Assembly: GCA_026874595.1 (NCBI GenBank)
Contig: CM049314.1
Coordinates: forward strand, 14,068,729 to 14,132,728
Direction of reading: 5' to 3'
Length of the DNA stretch: 64,000 bases
DNA from: Sipunculus nudus
Lineage: Eukaryota > Annelida > Sipuncula > Golfingiida > Sipunculidae
Numbering within the stretch: position 1 is the stretch's first letter; every line of letters starts with the position of its first letter. The position numbers and the translations under genes were made by a program. Below are positions 10,701 through 20,305 of the stretch, piece after piece. Under the pieces are notes generated by a model. That model did not search any database and was not told where the DNA came from. It saw only the letters and a program-made list of their open reading frames with translations.

Positions 10701-12653
10701 TTCCAAAACCAACGCCAGAACACAGTTCGAATCAAACGGGGGTGCGTTGTTAGCAATAGTCGAAATGCCAGAACCAACGCCAGAACCCAGTGCGTATCAA
10801 ACGGGCGTGCGTTGTTAGCAATAGTTAAAATACCAAAACCAACGCCGGAACACAGTAAGTATCAAACGGGCATGCGTTATTAGCAATAGTTAAAATGCCA
10901 GAACCAACGCCAGAACACAGTAAGTATCAAACGGGCGTGCGTTATTAGCAATAGTTAAAATGCCAGAACCAACGCCAGAACACAGTATGTCTCAAATGAA
11001 CGTTAGTTAGAAATGGTTAAAATGCCAAAACCAAAGCCAGAACTCAGTACGTATCAAACGAACGTGCGTTGTTAGCAATATTTAAAATGCCAAAACCAAC
11101 ACCAGAGCACAGTACGTCTCAAATGGGCGTGCGCAGTTAGTAATGGTTAAAATGCCAAAACCAACGCCGGAACACAGTACATATCAAACGGGCGTGCGTT
11201 GTTAGCAATAGTTAAAATGCCAAAACCAACGCCGGAACACAGTACGTTTCAAACGGGCGTGCGTTGTAAGTAATAGTTAAAATGCCAGAACCAACGCCAG
11301 AACAGAGCACGTCTCAAATGGGCGTGCGCAGTTAGTAATGGTTAAAATGCCAGAACCAACGTCAGAACAGAGTACGTATCAAACGGGCGTGCGTAGTTAG
11401 CAATAGTTAAAATGCCAGAACCAACGCCAGAACACAGTAAGTATCAAACGGGCGTGCGTAGTTAGCAATAGTTAAAATGCCAGAACCAACACCAGAACAC
11501 AGTAAGTATCAAACGGACGTGCGTAGTTAGCAATAGTTAAATTGCCAGAACCAACGCCAGAACACAGTAAGTATCAAACGGGCGTGCGTAGTTAGCAATA
11601 GTTAAAATGCCAGAACCAACGCCAGAACACAGTAATTATCAAACGGGCGTGCGTAGTTAGCAATAGTTAAAATGCCAGAACCAACACCAGAACACAGTAA
11701 GTATCAAACGGGCGTGCGTAGTTAGCAATAGTTAAAATGCCAGAACCAACGCCAGAACACAGTAAGTATCAAACGGGCGTGCGTAGTTAGCAATAGTTAA
11801 AATGCCAGAACCAACACCAGAACACAGTAAGTATCAAACGGGCGTGCGTAGTTAGCAATAGTTAAAATGCCAGAACCAACACCAGAACACAGTAAGTATC
11901 AAACGGGCGTGCGTAGTTAGCAATAGTTAAATACGGATGTACTGTTTCATGACTGTCAATCGTGTTACACTCTCACATTTTCATGGATAGTATTTTTTAA
12001 GTTCTAGCTTTCAAAACCGAAATTTGTACATAAAATGTTTCTAAACATGTGAGGAGTCTCTGATTCATTTTTGAGGAAAATTGAACAAAACATTAAAAAA
12101 TAACCGGTATAATGCCTTTATATATATATTAATATATTATATATCAGGGGACGATGCCTCGGCAATTAGTTAGCTCTTATGCCCCATAAACGTTCCTCAG
12201 CTAAGAGTTAACTGAATGTCTTGTAAAATGTTTATTATCAGGTCAGCAAACTATATCCAAAGTATCCACCTAATATACTTTTGTATACTTACACCAATAC
12301 TTGCAGCCAGGCCAATGTTACAGTGAGTTTATTTTGTGTTTACAGTTGAGGTGGAGCACAAGTCACTGCCTCGCCGAGCGTGGGACTGGTTCTGTGGCGT
12401 CGAGGACACGGAGGGTCCCGTGGAAATCCCCGCCGAGGAGAGGCTGGCCATGCTCAAGGCAAACATCTCCCTCAAACAGGAGAAGAAAGAGATGCATTTC
12501 CTCAATGCAAACGCTATTCTTCTCATGACCGTTGGACTCTTCTTCTACATATTCTTCTCCGTAGGGTTTGACAACGTCAGTAACCCCTTATACTACCGCT
12601 GGATCGACAGGGGAAACAGAAGCTCCAGTAGGGCATTCTTCGATGAGTTTTAA
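536..12653 (+). CDS. SLC5A-family sodium/solute cotransporter (SGLT-like), 3' part of gene, 11 exons
   Basis: Plasma-membrane Na+-coupled cotransporter, probably for a sugar or polyol. Exons are 536-640, 1860-1965, 2582-2662, 3168-3391, 3707-3842, 4531-4638, 5260-5410, 5953-6121, 7015-7230, 7995-8124 and 12346-12653. All have AG/GT borders and joining them leaves one open frame of 577 codons. SLC5A landmarks in order are [10 protein letters not shown] (residues ~8-17), [16 protein letters not shown] (~40-55), [10 protein letters not shown] (~71-80), SLWYWCADQ (~164-172), a Cys-rich extracellular loop (~221-240), [13 protein letters not shown] (~276-288), [15 protein letters not shown] (~319-333) and a final hydrophobic helix (~532-549). 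Family members are about 650-700 residues, so roughly the first 100 (first helices and start codon) lie upstream. It resembles SGLT in the VQAAQ region and SMIT-type members in the MSDL motif, so the substrate cannot be fixed. Two introns carry minisatellites built from exon edges. Confidence 0.95.
1377..1782. mobile_element. hAT-like MITE, 390 bp (1385-1774) with 8-bp target duplication
   Basis: The ends are inverted: TAGGGCTGAAACGGGTAC at 1385 and GTACTCCTTTCAGCCCTA ending at 1774. They are flanked by 8-bp repeats GACGGAAG (1377-1384) and GACTGAAG (1775-1782), 7 of 8 identical. TAGGGCTG ends with an 8-bp duplication are typical of hAT superfamily elements. The interior repeats GTACTCGAGTAC-type palindromes below each end and encodes no transposase. 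It sits in an intron of the SLC5A gene. Confidence 0.8.
1860..1965 (+). CDS. SLC5A exon, phase 0-1
   Basis: Encodes [20 protein letters not shown] and a transmembrane helix; ends with the first base of a Gly codon before GTAGGT. SGALFIQ and GWNLYL are conserved SLC5A signatures. Confidence 0.95.
1966..2581. other. SLC5A intron, nothing recognised
   Basis: AT-rich intron with a short C-run near 2330. No exon or element was recognised. Confidence 0.6.
2582..2662 (+). CDS. SLC5A exon, phase 1-1
   Basis: 27 residues with the family signature [13 protein letters not shown] followed by a hydrophobic helix; donor GTAAGT. Confidence 0.95.
2663..3167. other. SLC5A intron, nothing recognised
   Basis: AT-rich intron. 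It ends in a good pyrimidine tract (ctttctccag) at the next exon. Confidence 0.6.
3168..3391 (+). CDS. SLC5A exon, phase 1-0
   Basis: Encodes the extracellular loop ([11 protein letters not shown], then [11 protein letters not shown]) and the helix start [21 protein letters not shown] is the most recognisable SGLT motif and lies in the sugar-contacting region of characterised SGLTs. Confidence 0.96.
3707..3842 (+). CDS. SLC5A exon, phase 0-1
   Basis: Encodes [18 protein letters not shown], then a helix containing [28 protein letters not shown] and LP-F--V-PGMISR are conserved across SLC5A. Donor GTAAAC. Confidence 0.96.
3858..4500. repeat. CAT/CGT (ATC/GTC) trinucleotide-rich tract
   Basis: About 640 bp of imperfect (ATC)n/(GTC)n with strong strand asymmetry (almost no runs of G on the + strand), filling most of a SLC5A intron. 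It stays open in several frames purely because of its composition (Asp-, Ser- or Ile-rich shadows). Exons at 3842 and 4531 join in frame without it, so it is not coding. Confidence 0.95.
4531..4638 (+). CDS. SLC5A exon, phase 1-1
   Basis: Encodes a Cys-rich loop with five cysteines ([18 protein letters not shown]) followed by [15 protein letters not shown]. The Cys-rich loop before AYP-LV is found in SGLT family members. Donor GTAGGT. Confidence 0.95.
4991..5256 (+). repeat. 38-bp tandem repeat (7 units) made from the acceptor and start of the next exon
   Basis: Seven units of 38 bp run without a gap into the true exon at 5260. Each begins CAG followed by a variant of ATCTGCGTGGTTTTGTTATG and ends in ATAATAATATTA. 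The real exon begins CAG|GTCTGCGTGGTTTTATCGTG, in exact register with the array (4991 + 7 x 38 = 5257). The array is therefore an expansion of the intron 3' end plus about 20 bases of exon, and gives seven decoy acceptors. Variants fall into pairs (CTGCG and CACCG types), suggesting duplication of multi-unit blocks. Confidence 0.93.
5260..5410 (+). CDS. SLC5A exon with Na+-site helix, phase 1-2
   Basis: Encodes [20 protein letters not shown], then [13 protein letters not shown] and KELMIVGR. The MS-LSS-FNS segment holds the second sodium site in bacterial and SGLT homologues. Here it reads MSDL where many SGLTs have MSSL, an arrangement I associate with myo-inositol-type members. The first 20 bases are repeated seven times upstream. 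Confidence 0.96.
5411..5952. other. SLC5A intron, nothing recognised
   Basis: AT-rich intron with an A-run near 5645. No exon or element was recognised. Confidence 0.6.
5953..6121 (+). CDS. SLC5A exon, phase 2-0
   Basis: Encodes a valine-rich helix, then [15 protein letters not shown] and the next helix with [29 protein letters not shown] and PP-AAVF--A-FWKR are SGLT hallmarks; the VQ glutamine lies in the sugar-contact region of SGLT1. Confidence 0.96.
6261..6599. mobile_element. MITE with AGGTATGGTTCTCAGGCAC inverted ends (copy 1)
   Basis: The left end AAGGTATGGTTCTCAGGCAC (6277 on) is matched in inverse by GTGCCTGAGAACAATACCTT near 6562-6581. The similarity extends outward through an A-rich stretch to TTACGCC/GCCTTA. 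A related copy in the opposite orientation lies at 40625-40914 in the ABCC gene. No coding capacity; superfamily not assigned because a clear target duplication is not visible. Confidence 0.75.
7015..7230 (+). CDS. SLC5A exon, phase 0-0
   Basis: 72 codons starting [17 protein letters not shown], then [12 protein letters not shown] and a helix ending SLCTEP. GA--GL--G---R and HY-YF---LF----VT are conserved in the late helices of SLC5A proteins. Confidence 0.95.
7694..7994. repeat. composite ATT-rich repeat (about 5 units of ~50-65 bp) abutting an acceptor
   Basis: Units begin ACATTTATTAATTTTATCAT, then AATGACGATT and a variable (ATT)n. Starts are near 7703, 7760, 7826, 7889 and 7937. The array ends at the acceptor TTATTTCAG of the exon at 7995, so it supplies that exon's 3' intron end. 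It has no role other than intron sequence that I can see. Confidence 0.85.
7995..8124 (+). CDS. SLC5A exon (cytoplasmic linker), phase 0-1
   Basis: Encodes a charged linker ([20 protein letters not shown], then [17 protein letters not shown]) before the last helix. This segment varies between SLC5A members. The last ~30 bases and the donor are the seed of the 65-bp array that follows. The frame joins exactly to the last exon, supporting use of the donor at 8125. Confidence 0.9.
8094..11930 (+). repeat. 65-bp minisatellite (about 59 units) made from the exon 3' end and donor site
   Basis: The first unit is the exon end itself: GTTAAAATGCCAGAACCAAC, then ACCAGAACACA|GTACGT. The following 65-bp units repeat this block plus about 35 intron bases (ATCAAACGGGCGTGCGTAGT, then TAGCAATA). 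Starts at 8094, 8159, 8224 and 8289 show the exact period. Most units keep GTAAGT or GTACGT at the donor position, giving dozens of decoy 5' splice sites. Reading past the first donor meets TAG in the repeat (GTTAG), so later donors would truncate the protein. Rare variants such as TAGTCGAAATG recur at 8482, 9391 and 10757, showing block duplications of about 14 and 21 units. Confidence 0.95.
12346..12653 (+). CDS. SLC5A last coding exon with stop codon
   Basis: Encodes the C-terminal cytoplasmic domain beginning [20 protein letters not shown], a basic/acidic stretch, then the last helix [18 protein letters not shown] and a short tail ending FFDEF before TAA. The W--CG segment and N-NA--L------FY-YF are typical of the SGLT C-terminus. 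The acceptor at 12345 is preceded by TTTGTGTTTA. Confidence 0.96.
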
Positions 12654-13883
12654 CTCTTTTTGTATAACTTTTATATACTAGATAGTACATGTCTCATTTA
12701 CATGGTTCTGTGAATAGAAGACGCAAACTCTGCTGGGCTTTGCCAATAAGATCCTGCGAGGTTAAACGGGTGGAGTTTAGAAGGTGGTTCTGAATGAAAT
12801 TATTTATATATTATAACAATTTATGAAGTGATGTCGGGAATTATATGTGAACTGTAGCAAAACCTGCATTTTATACTTTTATTTTCCACTCTTGTACATT
12901 TTAAATAGCAGTATTATTATGTAAAACATCTGACCGCATGCACCAATTCAGTTAGTTTTTGAGGGAGCATTTGGTAATATACAAAAAGAAAAAGCTTTAA
13001 AATACTTTAAGTTATTACCCCGATAGGGGGGAATAGGACTAAAGGGTAAACATGTGCTACAGCAAAGGGAAGGGTAACGTAATTAAAAAAGTTAGCGCAC
13101 AAAATTGGCACCCAGCTCTCCTTTGTGAATCCGGATCGCTAAATGGCACAAATATTCATGACTGATTATGCATAATAAACTGTGAGAACGAAATGTCTGC
13201 AATTTGTTTCTTTTTAATGTATTTTCCCTTCCCAAAAGAGGTGAATGAAGTTATAGTTCACACACACACAGGCACGCACCATAAGCCAGGAATAAGTGCT
13301 CCAAACCCCAGACAATTAGCCAAAATAAGCAAACCATGTGTTACGAACCACTGTTCGTCCAGCCTATAGCTGAGTGTTTTTTTTTTTGTGATTAAGATGT
13401 TCAACAAACCAAATGCACTCAGTGGTTGTCTAGAGCCAAGTACTTTATTATCTCCACACCCCCCCTCACGCCGGGTGTGGGTATCACTTAACATGTTCTA
13501 AGGCCACACCATACAAATTTAGTGACAGAAGGCCACGCCACATTAAATCCATAACACCATGACAATATTCCGACAGCAGCTGTATCCCTCTAGGAATGTT
13601 TAAAATGTCGCACATGAAAAAAAAGTAACCTGAGTTATATAGTTACATTCCTTTTTATTGTTTCACGAGGTCTATTTAAAATGATAAGGAAAAGGAACGG
13701 CCATATTATAAAAGATGTAATTACAATGCCATTTGCTCTTCATGATGATTAATTAACACGGATATAGCAGACATATCTGCATAGAAAAAGAGACACAGGT
13801 TATTTATATGTAATTGTGAGTATGCACCGTAGTGGTTCGTTCTATGGTAGTTGTGATATGCCAATCAATGCAAAATGAATTAT
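12654..13883 (+). other. SLC5A 3' untranslated region and downstream sequence
   Basis: No further coding sequence. The candidate polyadenylation signal is annotated separately; beyond it the sequence is AT-rich and unrecognised up to the satellite. Confidence 0.5.
13174..13179 (+). terminator. candidate polyadenylation signal (AATAAA) of the SLC5A gene
   Basis: First canonical AATAAA I found after the SLC5A stop codon, about 520 bases downstream. The position is plausible for a 3' UTR, but no transcript evidence is available. Confidence 0.4.
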
Positions 13884-15965
13884 AAGATTATTAAGGGTCT
13901 GACAGTGATTAGAGCGATTATCGACCGCTCTGACAAAAAGCAGTACGATTATGGATGGCTCTGACAGGAATCAGAAAGATTATATACCACTCTGACAGGA
14001 ATCAGTACGATAGTCGATGTATCCGACAGGAATCAGTACGATTATCGATGGCTCTGACAGGAATCAGTACGATTATGGATGGCTCTGACAGGAATCAGAA
14101 AGATTATATACAACTCTGACAGGAATCAGTACGATAGTCGATGTATCCGACAGGAATCAGTAAGATTATAGATGGCCCTGACACGAACCAGTACGATTGT
14201 CAATGGATCTGACAGGAATCAGTAGGACTATCAATGGCTCTGACAAGAATCAATAGGATTGTCGATGGCTCTGACAGGAATCAGTGCGATAGTCGATGTA
14301 TCCGACAGGAATCAGTACAATTATAGATGGCTCTGACACGAACCAGTACGATTATCGATGGCTCTGACAGGAATCAGTACGATTATATATGACTCTGACA
14401 GGAATCAGTACGATTATATATGGCTCTGACAGGAATCAGTACGATTATATATGGCTCTGACAGGAATCAGTACGATTAAATATGGCTCTGTCAGGAATCA
14501 GTACGATTATCGATGGCTCTGACAAGAATCAGTACGATTATCGATGGCTCTGACAGGAATCAGTACGATTATCGATGGCTCTGACAGGAATCAGTACGAT
14601 TATCGATGGCTCTGACAGGAATCAGTACGATTATATATGACTCTGACAGGAATCAGTACGATTATATATGGCTCTGTCAGGAATCAGTACGATTATATAT
14701 GACTCTGACAGGAACCAGTACGATTATATATGGCTCTGACAGGAATCAGTACGATTATCGATGGCTCTGACAGGAATCAGTACGATTATCGATGGCTCTG
14801 ACAGGAATCAGTACGATTATATATGACTCTGACAGGAATCAGTACGATTATATATGGTTCTGACAGGAATCAGTACGATTATCGATGGCTCTGACAGGAA
14901 TCAGTACGATTATACATGGCTCTGGCAGGAATCAGTACGATTATATATGGCTCTGACAGGAATCAGTACGATTATCGATGGCTCTGACAGGAATCAGTAC
15001 GATTATCGATGGCTCTGACAGGAATCAGTACGATTATCGATGGCTCTGACAGGAATCAGTACGATTATCGATGGCTCTGACAGGAATCAGTACGATTATA
15101 TATGACTCTGACAGGAATCAGTACGATTATATATGGCTCTGACAGGAATCAGTACGATTATATATGGCTCTGACAGGAATCAGTACGATTATCGATGGCT
15201 CTGACAGGAATCAGTACAATTATCGATGGCTCTGACAGGAATCAGTACGATTATATAGGACTCTGACAGGAATCAGTACGATTATATATGGCTCTGTCAG
15301 GAATCAGTACGATTATATATGACTCTGACAGGAACCAGTACGATTATATATGGCTCTGACAGGAATCAGTACGATTATCGATGGCTCTGACAGGAATCAG
15401 TACGATTATCGATGGCTCTGACAGGAATCAGTACGATTATATATGACTCTGACACGAATCAGTACGATTATATATGACTCTGACACGAATCAGTACGATT
15501 ATATATGGTTCTGACAGGAATCAGTACGATTATCGATGGCTCTGACAGGAATCAGTACGATTATCGATGGCTCTGATAGGAATCAGTACGATTATCGATG
15601 GCTCTGACAGGAATCAGTACGATTATATATGGCTCTGACAGGAATCAGTACGATTATATATGGCTCTGACAGAAACCAGAACGGTTATCACTGGTTCAGA
15701 CATGAATCAGTAGGATTATAGCTGGCTCTGGCAGTCCTGAATCAATACGATTGTGACTAGCTCTAACAAGAATCACTACGATTATAGATGGCTCTGACAG
15801 GAATCAATACGATCATAGATGGCTCTGACAGGAAACAATACAATTATCGATGGCTCCGACATGAACCAATGTGATAATAGATGGCTCCGACAGGAATCAA
15901 TACTATTATCGATGTCTCTGACAGAAATCAATACGAATGTCGATGGCTCTGACAGGAATCAATTT
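13884..15965. repeat. 31-bp satellite, about 67 units
   Basis: The unit is GATTATCGATGGCTCTGACA followed by GGAATCAGTAC. Three main variants alternate: TCGATGG, TATATGG and TATATGA. Units at both edges are more diverged than the centre. A distinctive variant series (CTCTGTCAGG followed by GGAACCAG) occurs at 14671 and again at 15291, exactly 620 bp (20 units) later. Another pair (CAGAAAGAT) at 13972 and 14096 is 124 bp (4 units) apart. No coding role. Confidence 0.95.
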
Positions 15966-17108
15966 GTTTTAAATCGGTTTCAAATTATATTTTGCCATTC
16001 GCTGTTGGAAGGCAAGAACCGGGATACCATGCAGGGAAAATGAGTCTGGTCTGCTGTGTGCGACCTATCTGTAGGCCCAAACTGGTGGCAAAAAATGTTA
16101 TGTAACTGGTTTATGTTTATGTAACTAAGTATAGTATAATAATAATTAATTCAATTTGAATTTGCATTTGCACATGGTTTACTAGAAACACGTATTAAAA
16201 TGTGGCGATTCAAATTCGAATCGACCACTGATTCAAGCGTATATAGATTTTTTTAAAACTAAATCCACCAAATCACATGTTGCTATTTTATATTTGGTAT
16301 CAAAGCTGTCTTACAAGCGGGAGCAAGGATTTATTTCATTTTGTACTATTACGATGGGACTGCATGTAGTAGTAGCTGAAAACTCTACTTTAGTTATTAT
16401 TACTGTGTGCAAACGTTGGGTTTCCCAGTTCTGATAAATACTATCTAGATTTGATTTGTATACATCCGCCAGGTGACATGAGATATTATATTTTACCTTT
16501 GGTAATATGGTTTGCCTGTTTGAAATTTTACATTAAAAGTTCTGAACAGAGTTTGTTAAAGTTATGTGCATAAAGAGGTATGGTAACCTCAAAGGAAAAT
16601 ACCATTAAAGGTAATCTGCACCATTAGTATCATATATTTTCCCATTCAAAGGTTCCTTTCCATTGTGCAACAGGGGTATTTCTTTTGTCCATTTGGAGGA
16701 CCAAAACCATTGTTAAATAGAATTAGGACCCTGGCTGGGGTTATGGCCCCGACCACTCTCTTATTAATAATGGCATATATATTTTATTGGCACAGTGCCA
16801 AGAATAAAATCAGACCAATGAGAGTTTTGTATCGCGGGTTCAAACTTTGAGCCGGATATACAATGTGATACCTAATTTCTCATTGGTCTAATTACATTCC
16901 TGGCCCAGCGCCAGGCGCCTAGTGGTAAAACCCAGTAAACCCGGCTAAAGCATACAGTGCATAAGAGAAAGAAGAATCCAACATATAATAACTGAGATTA
17001 TATCGCAGTTCAGAAAATTGTTTTTATCTTTCATTAATATATAAAGGTTTCTCTGGTGTGTTTCTGTGTACACCTGAATGGTGTCAGATTCTAAATCACA
17101 GAAGGTCG

Positions 17109-17160
17109 GTTACGCATGTGAGTTACGCATGTGAGTTACGCATATGAGTTACGCATGTGC
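17109..17160. repeat. 13-bp tandem repeat, 4 units
   Basis: Unit GTTACGCATGTGA repeated four times with one change (CATATG). Short simple satellite in intergenic sequence. Confidence 0.9.
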
Positions 17161-18365
17161 GTAATATGGTTATATTGATATTCATGTCCATCTTTACTGA
17201 AAATATTGAGCTGTAATTTCAAGAAGTATCATGCAATTATTGAGTACTATGCTATTATTGAGTTATATTATGTACTGTATGAAAGGCGTTGCTGATTAGC
17301 TATTACGTTATTGCCTTCAGATTCAATGAGTCGGCAATCCAGCAAAAAAAAAATTTAAAAAAATAATCAAACAATCGCCACCTAAAATTTAGGGAAAATA
17401 GGATCTGTCATCAGGAAATGGGTTTGTATTTACATTTTATGTCGCCGAGTGTTATGTGATTCCGTAATGGAAATGTACTTACTTGTGATCGAATCCGTGT
17501 CGGTCCATTAGCAAAACTAAACAGATAGGACAAATAGAGCTATCTTCTTGTTTACTGTAACTAGTGCACGTTAAGGTATAGTTACATTTCACGATGAATG
17601 CAGGAGTTTCGAAAATAGATGTGAGGGTTAGTATAATCTGAGTGTAAGACTGGTCCCCCGCCCAACACCTGGCCATTAGGTGGAAAAAAGCTAGAAGACA
17701 ACATGCCCGATATCAGGCACTAACACCCTTTAATTTTGAACAGGTGAAGGTTTGCCTTTGATGTCGTGTATGCTATTTTGAGATCCCACAAATATTTGCA
17801 TGACAGTTTTGAGAAAACAGTTGGTTTTGCGCCCTTAAAACTTTGCAGGATCACATAGTTTTCATTTGTCACGATGAACACTTTCGCTCCTACTGATGGT
17901 ATAAGCATGGTGCCTGCTTACAAGCTGAACAAACTTTAATAACCCCCAAGTGCTGAGAACAGAAAACAACCTTCATTTAATAATACTGGCATGCAAACCC
18001 ATATACCAATTAAATCAACATGTGGAAAGATTCCTTCCCTGGATAAATAACAACAACATATATATTAGTTTTACATAATCAAAATAGCCAAAAGATCTGT
18101 CCAAATATAGAAATGATTATTATTAATTTGCCAAATCATGATCATACTGCCAGTCCTTCGGGTAAACGTTTCACTAAAGATACGGAGTGTTGCTGACTAC
18201 TAAACTTCACCAGTGCTAAACTGCATTCATCTACTTATCCCTCTGGTACCCTAACTGACCCTTCCTCACCTCCCGTCCCCATATATGTTGTCCCGTTGGA
18301 AGAGTCCAATGTACCTGCCGGGGAGTATATATCATACACTATACATTATCCTACAATGCGACCTT

Positions 18366-18391
18366 TGTCACGTGATCGCAAAATGGCAGCC
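18366..18391. promoter_or_regulatory. possible promoter core: E-box GTCACGTGA next to YY1-like AAAATGGC
   Basis: GTCACGTGATCGCAAAATGG followed by CAGCCGCC. This pairs a palindromic E-box of the USF/MITF type with a YY1-like AAAATGGC-GCC motif, a combination seen at TATA-less promoters. An ATG in the YY1 motif opens only a 13-codon frame (MAAAVTNFEKLGE). It could mark a promoter for an unseen upstream exon of the GPCR gene at 20306 or for a minus-strand transcript; this is inference. Confidence 0.3.
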
Positions 18392-19679
18392 GCCGTGACC
18401 AATTTCGAGAAACTAGGAGAATAAACCTGTCAGGGTTCGATAAGGGCGCAGGGATACGACACAGAAGTACTCCGAGGGCAGGGTTGGTGACAAGAAGACG
18501 TATATAATATACTGCTTTTCACTGAAAGTTTATTGAAATCATCGATCCTATCATCCTGACGAGTGGTTCGATGTATGGGAGATTTAGACAGTAACGTTAT
18601 ACGTTATCTAACTATATTTTATTCAGATAGAGATATAAACAGAGACAGTAAAACTTTTTATGTCGACCTCACACAAGTAAAATTCTCTATTTCTCTATTT
18701 TATATCAAATGTCTGGTTAAACTACCTAATAAAACTAACTTTCGCCGAAGTTTGGAGATGTCCAAATTTTCTTCGGCTTCGACTCAATGACGTCAACCGC
18801 CGCCCATAAGCAATGTTAACTATCAGGATATATGCAAATATTGACTAAGCTGTTGCATCCATCTCTTAGTTTGCTGTGATAATAATGTCATTCCTATATG
18901 ACTGTCACTAAAATAGATAGCAAATAGAGGTGCTATTTAACCAGTTACAAATAGTGTTACCGTTCGGGTCAATTTACCAGTTACCTCTGCTATGCATAGT
19001 GTGTCTAATATAGACCTATATTAATATTAATATAAAACTAGATTCGTATGGTTGTCTTGTCTGTCCATTGCCTGGCATGTTGAATGAATATGTATAGATA
19101 ATACAGGTATGAGGACATGTCGTTTGCTGCAATACAGATGTCTGCTAACAAACCTGTGATCAAATTCATACATCTGTACAAAAAAATCAAGAATTTCAGT
19201 GAGCGTGTAGAAAATGTGATAACATAGACAAAAGCGTCAAATACCAAATAAGTCAACAGTATTCGGACACACTATATATAAAGAAACACGCATACTGTTG
19301 CGGGAACGTATGTGTATGGTTTTAATAGTACCAGCTCAGACAGCAAGTGGTTCGCTCAATGGTGGGGAAAGCTCAAATGGACTAAGAGCCCTAAAAAATC
19401 TATAAACTTCAGGTGGTAAAGAAGCAGACCTAACCAATGTGGTGATACCAGTGATTTTTTTATCATCTGCAACTCAAGATGCAGACCAGGATAAGCCAGT
19501 GTTTGTGTGTTGTTCATAGCTCGGATATATATAAACAGACCTATAAACACTGCTTTGAGCTCAGAGGAGGCAACGGTAGACCTACAACATCCGAAAATTC
19601 TTTTTCTCGGCTCATGCTTTCTTTAGCAAACGCCAAAAAGAAGAAGTGACGATAGAATCGCAGCTGGAGACAATGAAGC

Positions 19680-20183
19680 TTAAAGGGCCCTAATCACCTA
19701 TTAAGCATGTTAAATTAACACGAAAAATACTTTCTTCCCTCTAAAATTAATTTGTACTGCCCAAAATATTGCCTTGAAACCGTTTGCTCCCTCCTGTTAA
19801 CAAGTGTTAAAAACAGTGGACCTGACGCGATCACAGGCGTCAACATAAACACAGCGAGTGCATATCCCGGGCTACAACTCATGTCAGTTAAGAAATGCCC
19901 TGGCTGACTTGGCCCAAAAAATGTTATACATGTCCCCGTTGGCTGAAACATCGCGTGTTGCGGCTCCCAGTCAAATTTCCGGTCACGAGACCTTGTTATG
20001 GTAAACAGACACACGTGGATTTTTGTTTATAATTACGCAGCCCCATAACAAGGCGTTAAACAGCCGTGCGCGAGGTGTGCTGTGTGCTGGAATGGTTTTA
20101 CTGGGAAACATTTGTATAAAACAAATGTGAACTTAAAGTGTGAAAGAATAGGCATTATATTACTCCTGATTATGTCCCTTTAA
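19680..20183. mobile_element. MITE with TTAA target duplication (Kolobok/piggyBac-like), 496 bp
   Basis: The element 19684-20179 begins AGGGCCCTAATCA and ends TGATTATGTCCCT; the ends are inverted matches with two mismatches in 13 bases. It is flanked on both sides by TTAA (19680-19683, 20180-20183). TTAA duplication with AGGG ends suggests Kolobok or piggyBac. Encodes no transposase. It lies about 120 bases upstream of the GPCR start codon. Confidence 0.7.
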
Positions 20184-20305
20184 GTATATTGAAGAGCAGA
20201 ACATTGAATGCATATACCACCCATTTGTAATCGCATTAGTTAGCCGAAGTTGGATCACTTGATTGAAGAGCATAACATATGGATAAAATCGATCACTGAC
20301 CAGGA

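Larger units (their letters stand above)
15966..19679. other. intergenic, few features
   Basis: AT-rich sequence without a recognisable gene. It contains the small repeat at 17109-17160 and the possible promoter motif at 18366-18391, annotated separately. Confidence 0.5.

Noticed and set aside
8125-12345. CRISPR-like array (regular repeats)
   Set aside because: Units are contiguous 65-bp tandem copies without unique spacers, in an animal intron.
13884-15965. CRISPR-like or coding tandem array
   Set aside because: A 31-bp contiguous satellite; repeats have no spacers and 31 is not a multiple of three.
19715-20014. 99-codon minus-strand frame
   Set aside because: It lies inside the TTAA-flanked MITE; no transposase motif.
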